Shown here one piece after another: positions 26,716-34,958 of a stretch of DNA of 38,354 nt. Where the stretch lies: the NCBI GenBank assembly GCA_004299085.1, contig SCQV01000469.1, positions 1 through 38,354 of the forward strand, in the 5' to 3' direction. This stretch comes from Chitinophagaceae bacterium. GTDB taxonomy: Bacteria > Bacteroidota > Bacteroidia > Chitinophagales > Chitinophagaceae. The translations under genes were made by a program, and so were the position numbers. Numbering within the stretch: the first letter of the stretch is position 1; each line of letters starts with the position of its first letter. A model generated the notes under the pieces. It did no database searches, was not told where the DNA came from, and saw only the letters and a list, made by a program, of their open reading frames with translations.

Positions 26716-27036
26716 TTAATTTTTATCCGGATACATAGTAATAAATTTCGTTTGTCCGCTTTTATTTTCAATCATCTAAACGGTGAACACCTTGATGAAT
26801 CTATTATCAGTTCCATAAAGTACTCCTTTTATTTCATACATATTGCCATATAATGAATTATCTATTAACACCGCATCCAAAGGCAGAATCTGAGCCCTCA
26901 AATCAAATTCTAAAATATCCCGGTTTCCGAAATCATACCCGACCTGTTTCAGCCATTTTGATTTATCATTCCTTTTTTATGCAACAACAAATAATTTATC
27001 AATTTGTCCTTAGAAATAAGGACTGATGGCGATCAT
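26716..27036 (-). pseudogene. broken DUF6883-like gene
   Basis: Read on the minus strand from ATG 27036, the sequence needs two single-base corrections (after MIAISP, and at the run of A before NDKSKW) and then gives DKSKWLKQVGYDFGNRDIL, QILPLDAVLIDN, YEIKGVLYGTDN and FIKVFTV. A TAG at 26776-26778 then interrupts, followed in frame by MIENKSGQTKFITMYPDKN and the natural stop at 26716. TGG to TAG at that codon would restore the expected TVWMIENKSG. The family match is from memory. The gene is clearly dead: one nonsense codon plus at least two frameshifts. Confidence 0.65.
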
Positions 27037-27236
27037 TTCATTCTTAAAAAATTAAAAAATAATATGCCTTTTTTGTTTTTCATCATTATTCTAAGCTAAT
27101 CAGGTGAACAAATTTAAGGAAATTTCTATATGTTTTTACATTTCCATACTTACACTAAAAAAATTAGTGCCTTATTCCTTAGGGATCAAACAATAACCAC
27201 ATTCACTATATATCAAGAAGTTTAAAAATAAATTTG

Positions 27237-27286
27237 GTTTGTATTACAAACTATTCTATATTCGCAAATCAGTTTGTAGTAATAAT
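27237..27286. promoter_or_regulatory. operator candidate upstream of a winged-helix operon
   Basis: GTTTGTA-T-TACAAAC (27237-27251) is a perfect palindrome around one base. A partial second copy, GTTTGTAGTAATAAT (27272-27286, 11 of 15 matches), lies 35 bases further on. TATATTCG at 27257-27264 between them resembles a -7 element. The first ATG of the operon is at 27300. The winged-helix protein encoded two genes... second in the operon is the natural candidate to bind here; this is inference. Confidence 0.5.
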
Positions 27287-27299
27287 TTAAAAAGCTATT

Positions 27300-27881
27300 A
27301 TGGAATTAGAAGACAAACCACTAAATCCGCAGGAAAGCCTCCTGCTGATAGAGAAATTTATCTCCGGCACGCGAGGCAATATCAAACGATCTGCTTTCGG
27401 ATTTATCTTCTGGGGCATTCTGATCGCAGTTGCCTCGTTTGGCAATTACCTGCTCATGCTGATTATAAAACCGGAAATGGCCGGGCTTATCTGGCCGGTA
27501 TTAACCATCGGCGGATTTATTGTTACGATGATCTACTATACGGCCAATCCAAAAAAAGATGGAGCTGTTTCCACCTTTGGCCATTTCTTTAAATGGTTGT
27601 TTTTATGTGGCGGCATCACTTATTTTTTATTTGTATTTCTGAGTGTGAAAGAGCATATTTCCCCCACTCCGTTTATGCTGGCGCTCACAGCACTTTTGAT
27701 CACAGTGGCCGGATTAGCCATGCGGTTTAAACCCATGATTTTCGGTGGCATCCTGTTTTTTGTGGTTTCAATTATCAGCGTTTTTGTTATGCCTGTGAAT
27801 CAGTTACTATTAGTGGGTGGCAGCTTTATCATAGGTTATCTGATACCTGGAATTTTATTGGTTAGGAAAAAAGAGGAGTAA
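27300..27881 (+). CDS. multi-spanning membrane protein of unknown function
   Basis: A 193-residue protein with a short acidic cytoplasmic N-terminus (LEDKPLNPQESLLLIEKFIS) followed by about six hydrophobic segments, including FGFIFWGILIAVASFGNYLL-type stretches and a last one ending GYLIPGILLV before a charged tail. It is the first gene of a three-gene operon whose second gene encodes a winged-helix DNA-binding protein; the stop and next start overlap as TAATG. Pairs of membrane proteins with small winged-helix regulators are common in Bacteroidota. Function unknown; possibly the sensor or the regulated product. Confidence 0.8.
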   Translation: MELEDKPLNPQESLLLIEKFISGTRGNIKRSAFGFIFWGILIAVASFGNYLLMLIIKPEMAGLIWPVLTIGGFIVTMIYYTANPKKDGAVSTFGHFFKWLFLCGGITYFLFVFLSVKEHISPTPFMLALTALLITVAGLAMRFKPMIFGGILFFVVSIISVFVMPVNQLLLVGGSFIIGYLIPGILLVRKKEE

Positions 27882-28165
27882 TGTTGAAAGAATTAGATCC
27901 GTTATTACATTCACAGATCAGGCTGGCTATTGTTTCTATCCTGATGGGCGTGGATGAGGCACAGTTCAATTATTTGAAGGAAAAGACAGAGACAACAGCG
28001 GGAAACCTAAGCTTTCAATTATCAAAGCTGAAAGAGGCGAATTACATAAAAGTAAGTAAGGGATTTAAAGATAATTATCCGCTTACCACCGTGCGCATGA
28101 CCGCTAAGGGCAAAAAAGCTTTTGAAGAATATGTAATAACAATGAAACAATATTTACAATTATAA
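27881..28165 (+). CDS. winged-helix transcriptional regulator (HTH_34-like)
   Basis: A 94-residue protein consisting almost entirely of one winged helix: helix 1 DPLLHSQIRLAIVSILMG, a recognition-helix region TTAGNLSFQLSKLKEANYI, and a wing with FKDNYPLTTVRMTAKG. This matches the HTH_34 (MarR/PadR-like) family. It has no effector domain, so its signal is probably a partner protein, such as the membrane proteins encoded on both sides. Its start overlaps the previous stop by one base and its stop is one base before the next start, so the operon is certain by spacing. Confidence 0.9.
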   Translation: MLKELDPLLHSQIRLAIVSILMGVDEAQFNYLKEKTETTAGNLSFQLSKLKEANYIKVSKGFKDNYPLTTVRMTAKGKKAFEEYVITMKQYLQL

Positions 28166-28166
28166 A

Positions 28167-28619
28167 ATGCACCACATGAGAAGCAAACGTTTCTTTTTCG
28201 CCTGGCTGGCCGTTTATGCTTTCTGCAGCATTACAGGATATCTGGAGCATGATATCATCCTGCATAATGCTTATATGCGCTTAATGCCAACGATACATTC
28301 CAGCGATGTAAAAAGTAAAATATGGGCATTTATCATTTCAGCAATAGTAAGCACTTTCTTTTATACGCTGATTTATACCTCATGGAAAAAGAAAGGAACC
28401 ATGGCGGAAGGATTAAAATATGGAGTATTTATCGGGTTGTGGATGTGGATAGTCATGACGATGAGAACGTATGCCAGCACGGATTTGATTCCTTTTTCTT
28501 TGATAACCCAATGGTTGATTTACGGTTTTATCCAGTATGCACTTTGTGGAATGCTGCTGGCGTTAGTTTATAATTATAAGAAACGATCAGTACAGACTTT
28601 GTCACCTATAGACGCATAG
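28167..28619 (+). CDS. small four-helix membrane protein of unknown function
   Basis: A 150-residue integral membrane protein with about four hydrophobic segments: RFFFAWLAVYAFCSITGYL, AFIISAIVSTFFYTLIY, GVFIGLWMWIVMTM and FIQYALCGMLLALVYNY. The loop SSWKKKG-like region (TSWKKKGTMAEGLKYG) resembles loops of DUF1761-type or related small membrane proteins, but I do not make that assignment. It is the last gene of the operon with the winged-helix regulator. ATG 28167 is used; a second ATG three codons later is also possible. Confidence 0.78.
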   Translation: MHHMRSKRFFFAWLAVYAFCSITGYLEHDIILHNAYMRLMPTIHSSDVKSKIWAFIISAIVSTFFYTLIYTSWKKKGTMAEGLKYGVFIGLWMWIVMTMRTYASTDLIPFSLITQWLIYGFIQYALCGMLLALVYNYKKRSVQTLSPIDA

Positions 28620-28807
28620 CTGATAAGGATATTTATAAGCTTACCACTTTGTCCTTTATTCATTTAATTAACAGTTTTGTAAACGAAAGGGATTCCAGTT
28701 TAAATTAAAGGATATAAAAAAGGAATTGACCGACAAAATAATAGGCTTCACCGATTCAATATTGATCTTGTTTTTGATTATTGATAATCTTGTACAAAAT
28801 CATTCTC

Positions 28808-31009
28808 GTGAAATACATAATACCCATCCTGCTATCCATTCTTTCAGCCTTGCCCGCGCTTGCGCAGCATAAGGTCGGCGGTACGATTACAGACAACCAT
28901 CATCATCCTTTAGCCGGAGCCAATATTTATCTGGAAGGAACTTTCGATGGCGCTACTTCCGCAGAGGATGGGACTTTTTCTTTCACCACTGATGCAACGG
29001 GGAAGCAGACTTTGCTAATCAGCCAGCTTGGTTTTCAGAAAGATTCCCTACAAATTCAAATAGAAAAAACGCCCGTTCATATACAGATAATTTTAAAAGA
29101 AAGTATCAATAAGCTGAATGCCGTAACTATTTCTGCAGGCAGCTTTTCTATCAGCGATAAATCGAAAAATACGGTGCTTTCTCCTTTGGATATTGTAACC
29201 ACTGCAGGAGCTGCAGCCGATCCGATGGCAGCTTTACGAACGTTGCCGGGCGCTCAGCAAGTTCCCAATCAAACAGGATTGTTCATCCAGGGCGGAACCG
29301 GAGAAGAAACCAAGGCTTTCATTGACGGTATGGAAGTATTGCATCCTTTTTACAGCGCTACTCCTCAAATTGGTTCACGTGGCAGGTTTAATCCTTTTCT
29401 ATTCAGCGGCACTCTATTCAGCAGCGGCGGTTATTCTGCTCAGTATGGAGGCGCTATGTCTGCTGCGGTCATTTTAACATCCAATGATTTACCGCAACAA
29501 TCTTCGGCTACGCTCGGTGTTTCCAGTGTGGTTTTAAGTGGCGGCATTGATCAGTTGTCCAAAAACAAAAAGGCATCTTATGGAGGCGATATCAGTTATG
29601 TCAATCTTTGGCCTTATTTTCAGCTTGTATCACAAAAACAGGACTGGTCGCTTCCACCTTATGACCTGAACGCCGATGCTAATTTCCGCATTAAAACCTC
29701 TCCTACCGGCATACTGAAATTTTATGGTTATGCCGACTTTAATAAGCTTCAATTGGGCTACCCGGGAGTGGATCATCCGAACAGCAACGATATGTTTAGT
29801 GATAAAAATGCGAACGGTTATACGAATATGACCTATCAGGAATCTCTTGGAAAAAATAAAGACTGGAGATTATATGTAGGAACTGCTTACAATACCAATA
29901 CCGATTGGATAAAAACCGGTTATCAGCCTAAAGGAGAATCTCCGGTATTGGACACCATTAAAGAATACACGCAACTCAGTGAAGGTAAATTCATGCTGAC
30001 TCACCCTATCGGAGTGCTCTCCGATATTCGTTTCGGCCTGTCTTATCAATATGAGACCGATAATACGACTTATAGTCCTGCAGATACAACGGTATCAGCA
30101 GGATACACTTTTAAAAATAATCTGTATGATAATTATACGGCAGCTTTTGCAGAAACGGATTTGTACTTTACTCCAAAATTTGTTACACGCATCGGCGTTC
30201 GCGGGGAGTATTCATCTATGTTGAACAAATATGATCTCGCACCGAGATTATCACTGGCATACAAATTAGGAGAAGCCACGCAATTATCAGCAGCATGGGG
30301 AGATTTTTATGAAAAACCTGATAACCAATATCTGTTGTTTCATCCTGATGTGGGTTTTATGAAAGCACAGCATTATATTCTTACCTTTCAGCATATCAGT
30401 CAGGAATATACATGGCACGTAGATCTTTTTTATAAAAAATATTACAGCTTATTAAAAACAGTTCCTGATACCTCTACCACCGGATCCGGCTATGCCAGAG
30501 GAATAGAATTTTTCTGGAGAGACAGAAAGACTATCAAGAATGGCGATTACTGGATATCTTATACTTATTTAGATACCAAACGTAATTATCTTAACTATCC
30601 TTATGAAGTGCAGCCTCCTTTTGCGTCTAAAAACACCTTGAATGTAGTTTATAAGCAATTTATTCCTTCCATTATGACCAACCTGAGCGGAACTTATACT
30701 TTTGCCGGCGGTAAGCCCTATTATAATCCCAATAATCCGGAGAATAAATTTATGAGTGACCGTACGCCGCCTCTTAGCACACTGTCGCTAAGTGCGGCTT
30801 ATTTGATAAAGGGGAAAAAGACATTTACCGTGTTAGTCTTTTCGGTGAATAATGTACTGGGTAGCAACCAGGTTTATGATTACCAGTTTTCACCGGATGG
30901 TAGTGAACGAATGGCTATCACAGCTCCTGCAAAACGTTTTTATTTTGTCGGCGCTTTCTTTAGCTTTGGCATTGACAGAAGCCAGGATGTGATTAATAAT
31001 AATTTATAA
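28808..31009 (+). CDS. TonB-dependent outer-membrane receptor
   Basis: I start at GTG 28808, which gives 733 residues with a clean signal peptide (MKYIIPILLSILSALPALAQ); the longer frame starts at TTG and puts nine residues before it. A carboxypeptidase-regulatory-like beta-sandwich follows (VGGTITDNHHHPLAGANIYL), then the plug (DPMAALRTLPGAQQVPNQTG, IDGMEVLHPFYSATPQIGSR) and a beta barrel to the end. It imports a large or scarce nutrient across the outer membrane using TonB energy. No SusD gene is adjacent, so it is not a SusCD pair; the substrate (metal complex, vitamin or other) cannot be told. It is followed by the period-7 repeat and a TPR-like secreted protein. Confidence 0.9.
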   Translation: MKYIIPILLSILSALPALAQHKVGGTITDNHHHPLAGANIYLEGTFDGATSAEDGTFSFTTDATGKQTLLISQLGFQKDSLQIQIEKTPVHIQIILKESINKLNAVTISAGSFSISDKSKNTVLSPLDIVTTAGAAADPMAALRTLPGAQQVPNQTGLFIQGGTGEETKAFIDGMEVLHPFYSATPQIGSRGRFNPFLFSGTLFSSGGYSAQYGGAMSAAVILTSNDLPQQSSATLGVSSVVLSGGIDQLSKNKKASYGGDISYVNLWPYFQLVSQKQDWSLPPYDLNADANFRIKTSPTGILKFYGYADFNKLQLGYPGVDHPNSNDMFSDKNANGYTNMTYQESLGKNKDWRLYVGTAYNTNTDWIKTGYQPKGESPVLDTIKEYTQLSEGKFMLTHPIGVLSDIRFGLSYQYETDNTTYSPADTTVSAGYTFKNNLYDNYTAAFAETDLYFTPKFVTRIGVRGEYSSMLNKYDLAPRLSLAYKLGEATQLSAAWGDFYEKPDNQYLLFHPDVGFMKAQHYILTFQHISQEYTWHVDLFYKKYYSLLKTVPDTSTTGSGYARGIEFFWRDRKTIKNGDYWISYTYLDTKRNYLNYPYEVQPPFASKNTLNVVYKQFIPSIMTNLSGTYTFAGGKPYYNPNNPENKFMSDRTPPLSTLSLSAAYLIKGKKTFTVLVFSVNNVLGSNQVYDYQFSPDGSERMAITAPAKRFYFVGAFFSFGIDRSQDVINNNL

Positions 31010-31013
31010 TAAA

Positions 31014-31139
31014 GGAAGAAGGAGTAAGGAATAAAGAATAACGAACATCGAATAACGAATAACGAATAAAGAATAAAGAACAAAGAATAACGAATAAGGA
31101 ACAAGGGGTAATGAATAACGAACTAAGAACCAGAAACAA
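31014..31139. repeat. period-7 degenerate tandem repeat, 18 units
   Basis: The whole stretch divides without a single insertion or deletion into 18 seven-base units with consensus NGAATAA (first base A, C, G or T; other variants GAACAA, GAACTA). It fills most of the space between the receptor stop (31009) and the next ATG (31163). Because the stretch is only 24 bases from that start, changes in unit number could alter expression. Confidence 0.85.
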
Positions 31140-31162
31140 TCTAACAACTAAATAATACAATT

Positions 31163-31807
31163 ATGAAAAAGACATCTTTATTACTGGTGCTCCTTACGGT
31201 GGGGGCAAGTGCTTTTGCGCAAAGCAACAGCCAATATGAAGAGGCGATGAAAAAAAACATTTCCATATTGGATACCACGGAAAATCTGTTTGCATTAGAA
31301 ACGGTAGCCAATAATTTTGAACGCATTGCCTCGGTTACCAAAGATCAGTGGCTGCCGTATTATTATGCGTCCCTTGCAAGAGTCCGTACTGCCTTTATGC
31401 AAAAAGATAAAAGTAAAATTGATCCTATCGTGGATCAGGCAAAAGTGTTGGCAGAAAAAGCAGATGCGTTACATCCTGACAATGCTGAAATGCTTTGCCT
31501 AAAGTCTATGCTCGCCTCTGCCCGAATAGCAGTGGATCCGCAGACCCGCGGTATGCAGTATGGGCCGGAAGCCGGGAAATTACTTCAGCAGGCAGAACAA
31601 TTGTCACCTGGTAATCCACGGGTATCCTTGTTGCTGGGACAAAATGCATTTTATACTCCCGCACAATGGGGCGGTGGAAAAGAAAAGGCAAAGCCGCTGT
31701 TGGGAAAAGCATTACAGGAATATTCCACCTTTAAACCGGCAACTGATCTTTCCCCCAACTGGGGAAAAGGATTAGCAGAATATTTATTGGCGCAATGCAG
31801 TAAATAA
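31163..31807 (+). CDS. secreted TPR-like protein beside a TonB receptor
   Basis: A 214-residue protein with a signal peptide (MKKTSLLLVLLTVGASAFAQ). The rest is helical, with repeat-like pairs such as AKVLAEKADALHPDNAEMLC and GKLLQQAEQLSPGNPRVSLL, typical of tetratricopeptide-type helices (A-x-x-L-xP-x-N). It is probably periplasmic. Similar genes next to TonB-dependent receptors are, as I recall, common in Bacteroidota; they may help regulate or assemble the receptor, but the role is not established. It is separated from the receptor by the repeat array. Confidence 0.8.
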   Translation: MKKTSLLLVLLTVGASAFAQSNSQYEEAMKKNISILDTTENLFALETVANNFERIASVTKDQWLPYYYASLARVRTAFMQKDKSKIDPIVDQAKVLAEKADALHPDNAEMLCLKSMLASARIAVDPQTRGMQYGPEAGKLLQQAEQLSPGNPRVSLLLGQNAFYTPAQWGGGKEKAKPLLGKALQEYSTFKPATDLSPNWGKGLAEYLLAQCSK

Positions 31808-31827
31808 AATAGAAAAGTAAAGCGCAC

Positions 31828-31860
31828 AAAAAACCCTCTTCCGATATGAAGAGGGTTTTT
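31828..31860. terminator. bidirectional intrinsic terminator
   Basis: AAAAAACCCTCTTC pairs with GAAGAGGGTTTTT around a six-base loop (CGATAT), with an A run before and a T run after. It sits between the convergent genes ending at 31807 and 31885 and would stop transcription from both sides. Confidence 0.9.
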
Positions 31861-31884
31861 CTTTTTCCTTTAAAAAAATTATCG

Positions 31885-33690
31885 TTATTGCTGTCCACTT
31901 TTCTTCTTAGCTGCTTCATACGCTTTCATCTTTGCCTCATAGGCTTTCATCTGTTGGATATAACTAAGCACCTGGGTTGCGGTCTGATTGCCTGGATTAA
32001 TCTGAAGCGCTTTATTAGAAAGGCCCGTCGCCTTGTCATAGTCTTTTGCCTGTGCTGCCTTATAAGCCTGATTGGCATAAACATTGGCGGCTACCGAGCT
32101 CTTCGGATTTACTGTCAGCAATTTTTCCAGCGTTGCATCCAACTTAGCATTATCTCCCTGTGTGGCATAGCTCCCCACTTCGTATGAATAAATAAGCTCA
32201 AGAAGTTCCGTTTTCCCTTTCAATTCCTCCGGCTTTTGCAAACTGAGATATTTATCAAATGCAGGGATGGCGGTCCCTTTGAAGGCAGTATCCTGCGCTC
32301 TCTGGCACATACCTATATAATAATATCCGGAAGGCTGATCTGGAAATCTTTTAGTAAAAGCCTGCCATGTTTCCAACGCTTTGCTATAGGAACCCAATCC
32401 CTTTACAGCAGCGCCATATTGCGTAAAAGCACGGTAATAATAATCTGATAAAGCCAGTTGAGAAGTATCAGCCACCTTAAACAATTTGTCATACCATAAA
32501 TTGGCGGCTTTAAAATTATTATCAGTAGATAACTTTTTCGCTTCGTCTCTTATAAAATTGAGATTGGTGGACGTATCCTTATCCACGAATTTATTAAGAT
32601 AAACCAACTGCATGGAATCATTACCTAATTTTTCCATTACATCAGCATAAAACTTATAATCTTGCGGTATTACTTTATCCGTATCCTGGCGTTGGAAATA
32701 GGTATCCATATTTTTCTTGGCATTTAAAGAATCTCCTTCCGAAAGGTCGCTATAAGCTATTAGCTTATAAAGCCGGGTCTTAGTATCAGCATTTATAGGT
32801 TGATTCATCAGGTCATTGGCCTGGTCAACGGCATCCTTGAATTTACCTTGTAAGTATAAAACGTCCACCAAATTTACTTTGGCATTTAACGGATCATCCG
32901 TAAGTGTCATATATTTATTCAGATTATCCTGTGCTTTGGCAAGGTCACGAACACGATAATAAGAGAACAATTGATAAAAGGCAGGCCCAAAATTCGGATC
33001 AGCGCTCACGGCTTCATTCCAGTCCTGCAATGCAAGGCTGTCCTGTCTTGCCTGGCTCCATAAAATACCTTCATCATAAAATGCAGCGGCATATTTAGCA
33101 TCTTTTGCCTGGGCAGTTTCATAGTTTGTAGCTGCTTTGCCGCCGCCATCAGGCAGGTTGGCATATACATTTCCTAAAGCAGTATAATCTGCAGCCGTCA
33201 TTTCATACTTACGGTTCTTCCGGTCATTCTTAAATTGCTCTACCAAATCTAGCGCATATTGTGCATCCGCTTTCGGTGATAAGGCGGTTGCCTGCAAAAT
33301 GGCACGCACTACATCAAAATCACGGCCTTTGGACACGTCCCATGCTTTCTGAAAAGCCTGCTTCGCTCCCGTGAAATCTTTATTTACTATAGCCATTCTC
33401 CCCATCCCCACATAGTTTAAAGCAGAATTGGGGTCCACCTGCAGCCCCTTTTGGAAGTCAGCTTTTGCCGCATCATTGTCATCTAACCCCATATCAGCCA
33501 AGCCCAAATAATAGTAAGCGTCGGCATCCGGCTTGGAAGAAATTATTTGTTGCAAAGTCTTCTTAGCTGTCTGGTACTTTTGATAATACAGGTCCTGTTG
33601 GGCATCTTTAACAGACTGGGCAAAAACAGCCTGCATCGTAAACAACAGCAATGCAGCCAGCATACACATCTTTGTTTTCATTGTTCTCAT
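31885..33690 (-). CDS. 601-residue periplasmic TPR protein
   Basis: A signal peptide (MLAALLLFTMQAVFAQ region, starting near residue 9) is followed by tandem TPR-type helix pairs throughout, for example DAYYYLGLADMGLDDNDAA, PNSALNYVGMGRMAIVNKDF and PNFGPAFYQLFSYYRVRDL. The tail is a short charged coiled coil (AYEAKMKAYEAAKKKSG). TPR arrays act as protein-binding scaffolds; nothing shows the partner. It starts 19 bases after the stop of the PstS-like lipoprotein gene and the two are probably co-transcribed. ATG 33690 is used; ATG 33681 is equally possible. Confidence 0.88.
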   Translation of the reverse strand: MRTMKTKMCMLAALLLFTMQAVFAQSVKDAQQDLYYQKYQTAKKTLQQIISSKPDADAYYYLGLADMGLDDNDAAKADFQKGLQVDPNSALNYVGMGRMAIVNKDFTGAKQAFQKAWDVSKGRDFDVVRAILQATALSPKADAQYALDLVEQFKNDRKNRKYEMTAADYTALGNVYANLPDGGGKAATNYETAQAKDAKYAAAFYDEGILWSQARQDSLALQDWNEAVSADPNFGPAFYQLFSYYRVRDLAKAQDNLNKYMTLTDDPLNAKVNLVDVLYLQGKFKDAVDQANDLMNQPINADTKTRLYKLIAYSDLSEGDSLNAKKNMDTYFQRQDTDKVIPQDYKFYADVMEKLGNDSMQLVYLNKFVDKDTSTNLNFIRDEAKKLSTDNNFKAANLWYDKLFKVADTSQLALSDYYYRAFTQYGAAVKGLGSYSKALETWQAFTKRFPDQPSGYYYIGMCQRAQDTAFKGTAIPAFDKYLSLQKPEELKGKTELLELIYSYEVGSYATQGDNAKLDATLEKLLTVNPKSSVAANVYANQAYKAAQAKDYDKATGLSNKALQINPGNQTATQVLSYIQQMKAYEAKMKAYEAAKKKSGQQ

Positions 33691-33708
33691 TTTTTGTTTT
33701 GTTTAATT

Positions 33709-34662
33709 TTATTCAATAGTGGCTTGTTGTATTTGAATGTTCAAATTTAATGGATATAATCTTTCTTTACCAATAATCATTTGTCCTTTGTTCCCTCCTA
33801 AGAAATTTGCAAAACCTGTGCCTAATCCAAAATAAGGCTGGCGCAATACAAAGTAAACCGTACGGGTAAGCGGATAGCTCCGGAATGCAATATACGCCTG
33901 ATAAGGTTTAAAATAATAGCTGATATATTGTGGGCTCTGCGGATTAAAGCCCTGATTCTGACTCAAATAATTGTAAGTGGAATCGCCCATGATTCCAACT
34001 ACTCTTATCTTTTGTAAAAAGCTAAGTCCGGTAGAGTCAAAAGGATTAGAAACCCAGCTTACCCCGATTACGCCCAGCGCATTTTTATGTTGCGACACAT
34101 AATTTACCACATTAGCACAACCATTAGCAGCCATTGCATAAGAAGGCAAGGGCTGCCCATGATTAACGGAATCTACCACGTATCTGACCAGGCTTGAGTT
34201 CTGTTCATCGAAAACCAAGCTGTACTTCCGGGGGTTATTTTTCCCATCCATCAGATCCCTTATTTCGTGCATCGTCATTAAAGTATCCGGATTCGAAGGA
34301 TTCACAATTAACGCTACGGCATCTCTTGCTATTGCCCTGCTTTTGATGGGCATGTGCAATTCCTTGAAATACTTTGCTTCCGAAGGATTCAACTCACGCG
34401 TGACAATAACTAATCTGGCGCTGTCATTAATTAAATCTTTGAAACAATCTCCTTCTGATTTATATTCAGCTATAATATGCGCCGTTGGATTAAGCGCCTC
34501 GAAAACGCTGATTTCCGTATCTATCAGAGGTTGAAAGGACTCATCCACACTGATCTTAATAGTACCTGAAGTAGGAGTATCAACGGTGCTATTTTTTTTA
34601 TTTTTACACCCCCATCCTGTTAGCAGGAAAAGTAATACAATATATAAAGCCGGTTTCTTCAT
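33709..34662 (-). CDS. PstS-like substrate-binding lipoprotein
   Basis: A 317-residue protein with a lipobox LTGWGC (lipidated C19) and a type II periplasmic binding-protein fold like PstS: GTIKISVDESFQPLIDTEIS at the start, RLVIVTRELNPSEAKYF, and AVALIVNPSNPDTLMTMHEI. In true PstS this domain binds phosphate, but here no Pst permease or ATPase genes are near. Such proteins often accompany ExbB/ExbD/TonB and a TPR protein in this phylum, so a role in outer-membrane energy transfer or sensing is a guess. It lies between a small membrane protein and the TPR protein, all on the minus strand. Confidence 0.85.
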   Translation of the reverse strand: MKKPALYIVLLFLLTGWGCKNKKNSTVDTPTSGTIKISVDESFQPLIDTEISVFEALNPTAHIIAEYKSEGDCFKDLINDSARLVIVTRELNPSEAKYFKELHMPIKSRAIARDAVALIVNPSNPDTLMTMHEIRDLMDGKNNPRKYSLVFDEQNSSLVRYVVDSVNHGQPLPSYAMAANGCANVVNYVSQHKNALGVIGVSWVSNPFDSTGLSFLQKIRVVGIMGDSTYNYLSQNQGFNPQSPQYISYYFKPYQAYIAFRSYPLTRTVYFVLRQPYFGLGTGFANFLGGNKGQMIIGKERLYPLNLNIQIQQATIE

Positions 34663-34667
34663 TTCTT

Positions 34668-34901
34668 TTAAAAAATATGTTTAATCCCTCTGAATATGCG
34701 AAATAATCCATAGAGGATCAATAAAATCGCCAACGACCACATAAAAGTCCTGGAAATAACTACACTGAAATCAATCCCAAACTTTTTTGCCATCATTACC
34801 AACACACCGCATGCAATGTACAACAACCCCATTGCTATGTCAAAAATCATTCTAAACTGCACATAGGCCTTATTCTGCCTGTTCCTCTCCTTTATATTCA
34901 T
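34668..34901 (-). CDS. small two-helix membrane protein
   Basis: From ATG 34901 it has 77 residues (a longer frame would use TTG). A basic N-terminus with QNKAYVQFRMIFD is followed by two hydrophobic helices, IAMGLLYIACGVLVMMA and TFMWSLAILLILYGLFRIF. It overlaps no gene and starts the three-gene cluster with the PstS-like lipoprotein (five bases apart) and the TPR protein. In related genomes the equivalent small gene lies, as I recall, among exbD, tonB and pstS-like genes. Function unknown. Confidence 0.75.
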   Translation of the reverse strand: MNIKERNRQNKAYVQFRMIFDIAMGLLYIACGVLVMMAKKFGIDFSVVISRTFMWSLAILLILYGLFRIFRGIKHIF

Positions 34902-34925
34902 AAGCAATTTTGGCAATTAAGTTCG

Positions 34926-34958
34926 CAATGTTACAAAAAATTTATTTTCTTTTCCAAA
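34926..34958 (-). promoter_or_regulatory. promoter candidate for the PstS-like/TPR cluster
   Basis: On the minus strand TTTG (34955-34958) is followed after 21 bases by TAACATTG (34926-34933), close to the TTTG / TAnnTTTG consensus. It lies about 25 bases before the ATG at 34901, which would leave a short leader. Confidence 0.4.

Noticed and set aside
26276-27299. Homopolymer indels here as pure assembly error
   Set aside because: Every neighbouring large gene is intact across many homopolymers, and a nonsense substitution (TAG at 26776-26778) is not an indel error. It remains possible for individual sites.
31141-31341. Minus-strand ORF opposite the TPR-like gene start
   Set aside because: It is the antisense shadow of a gene with a clear signal peptide.
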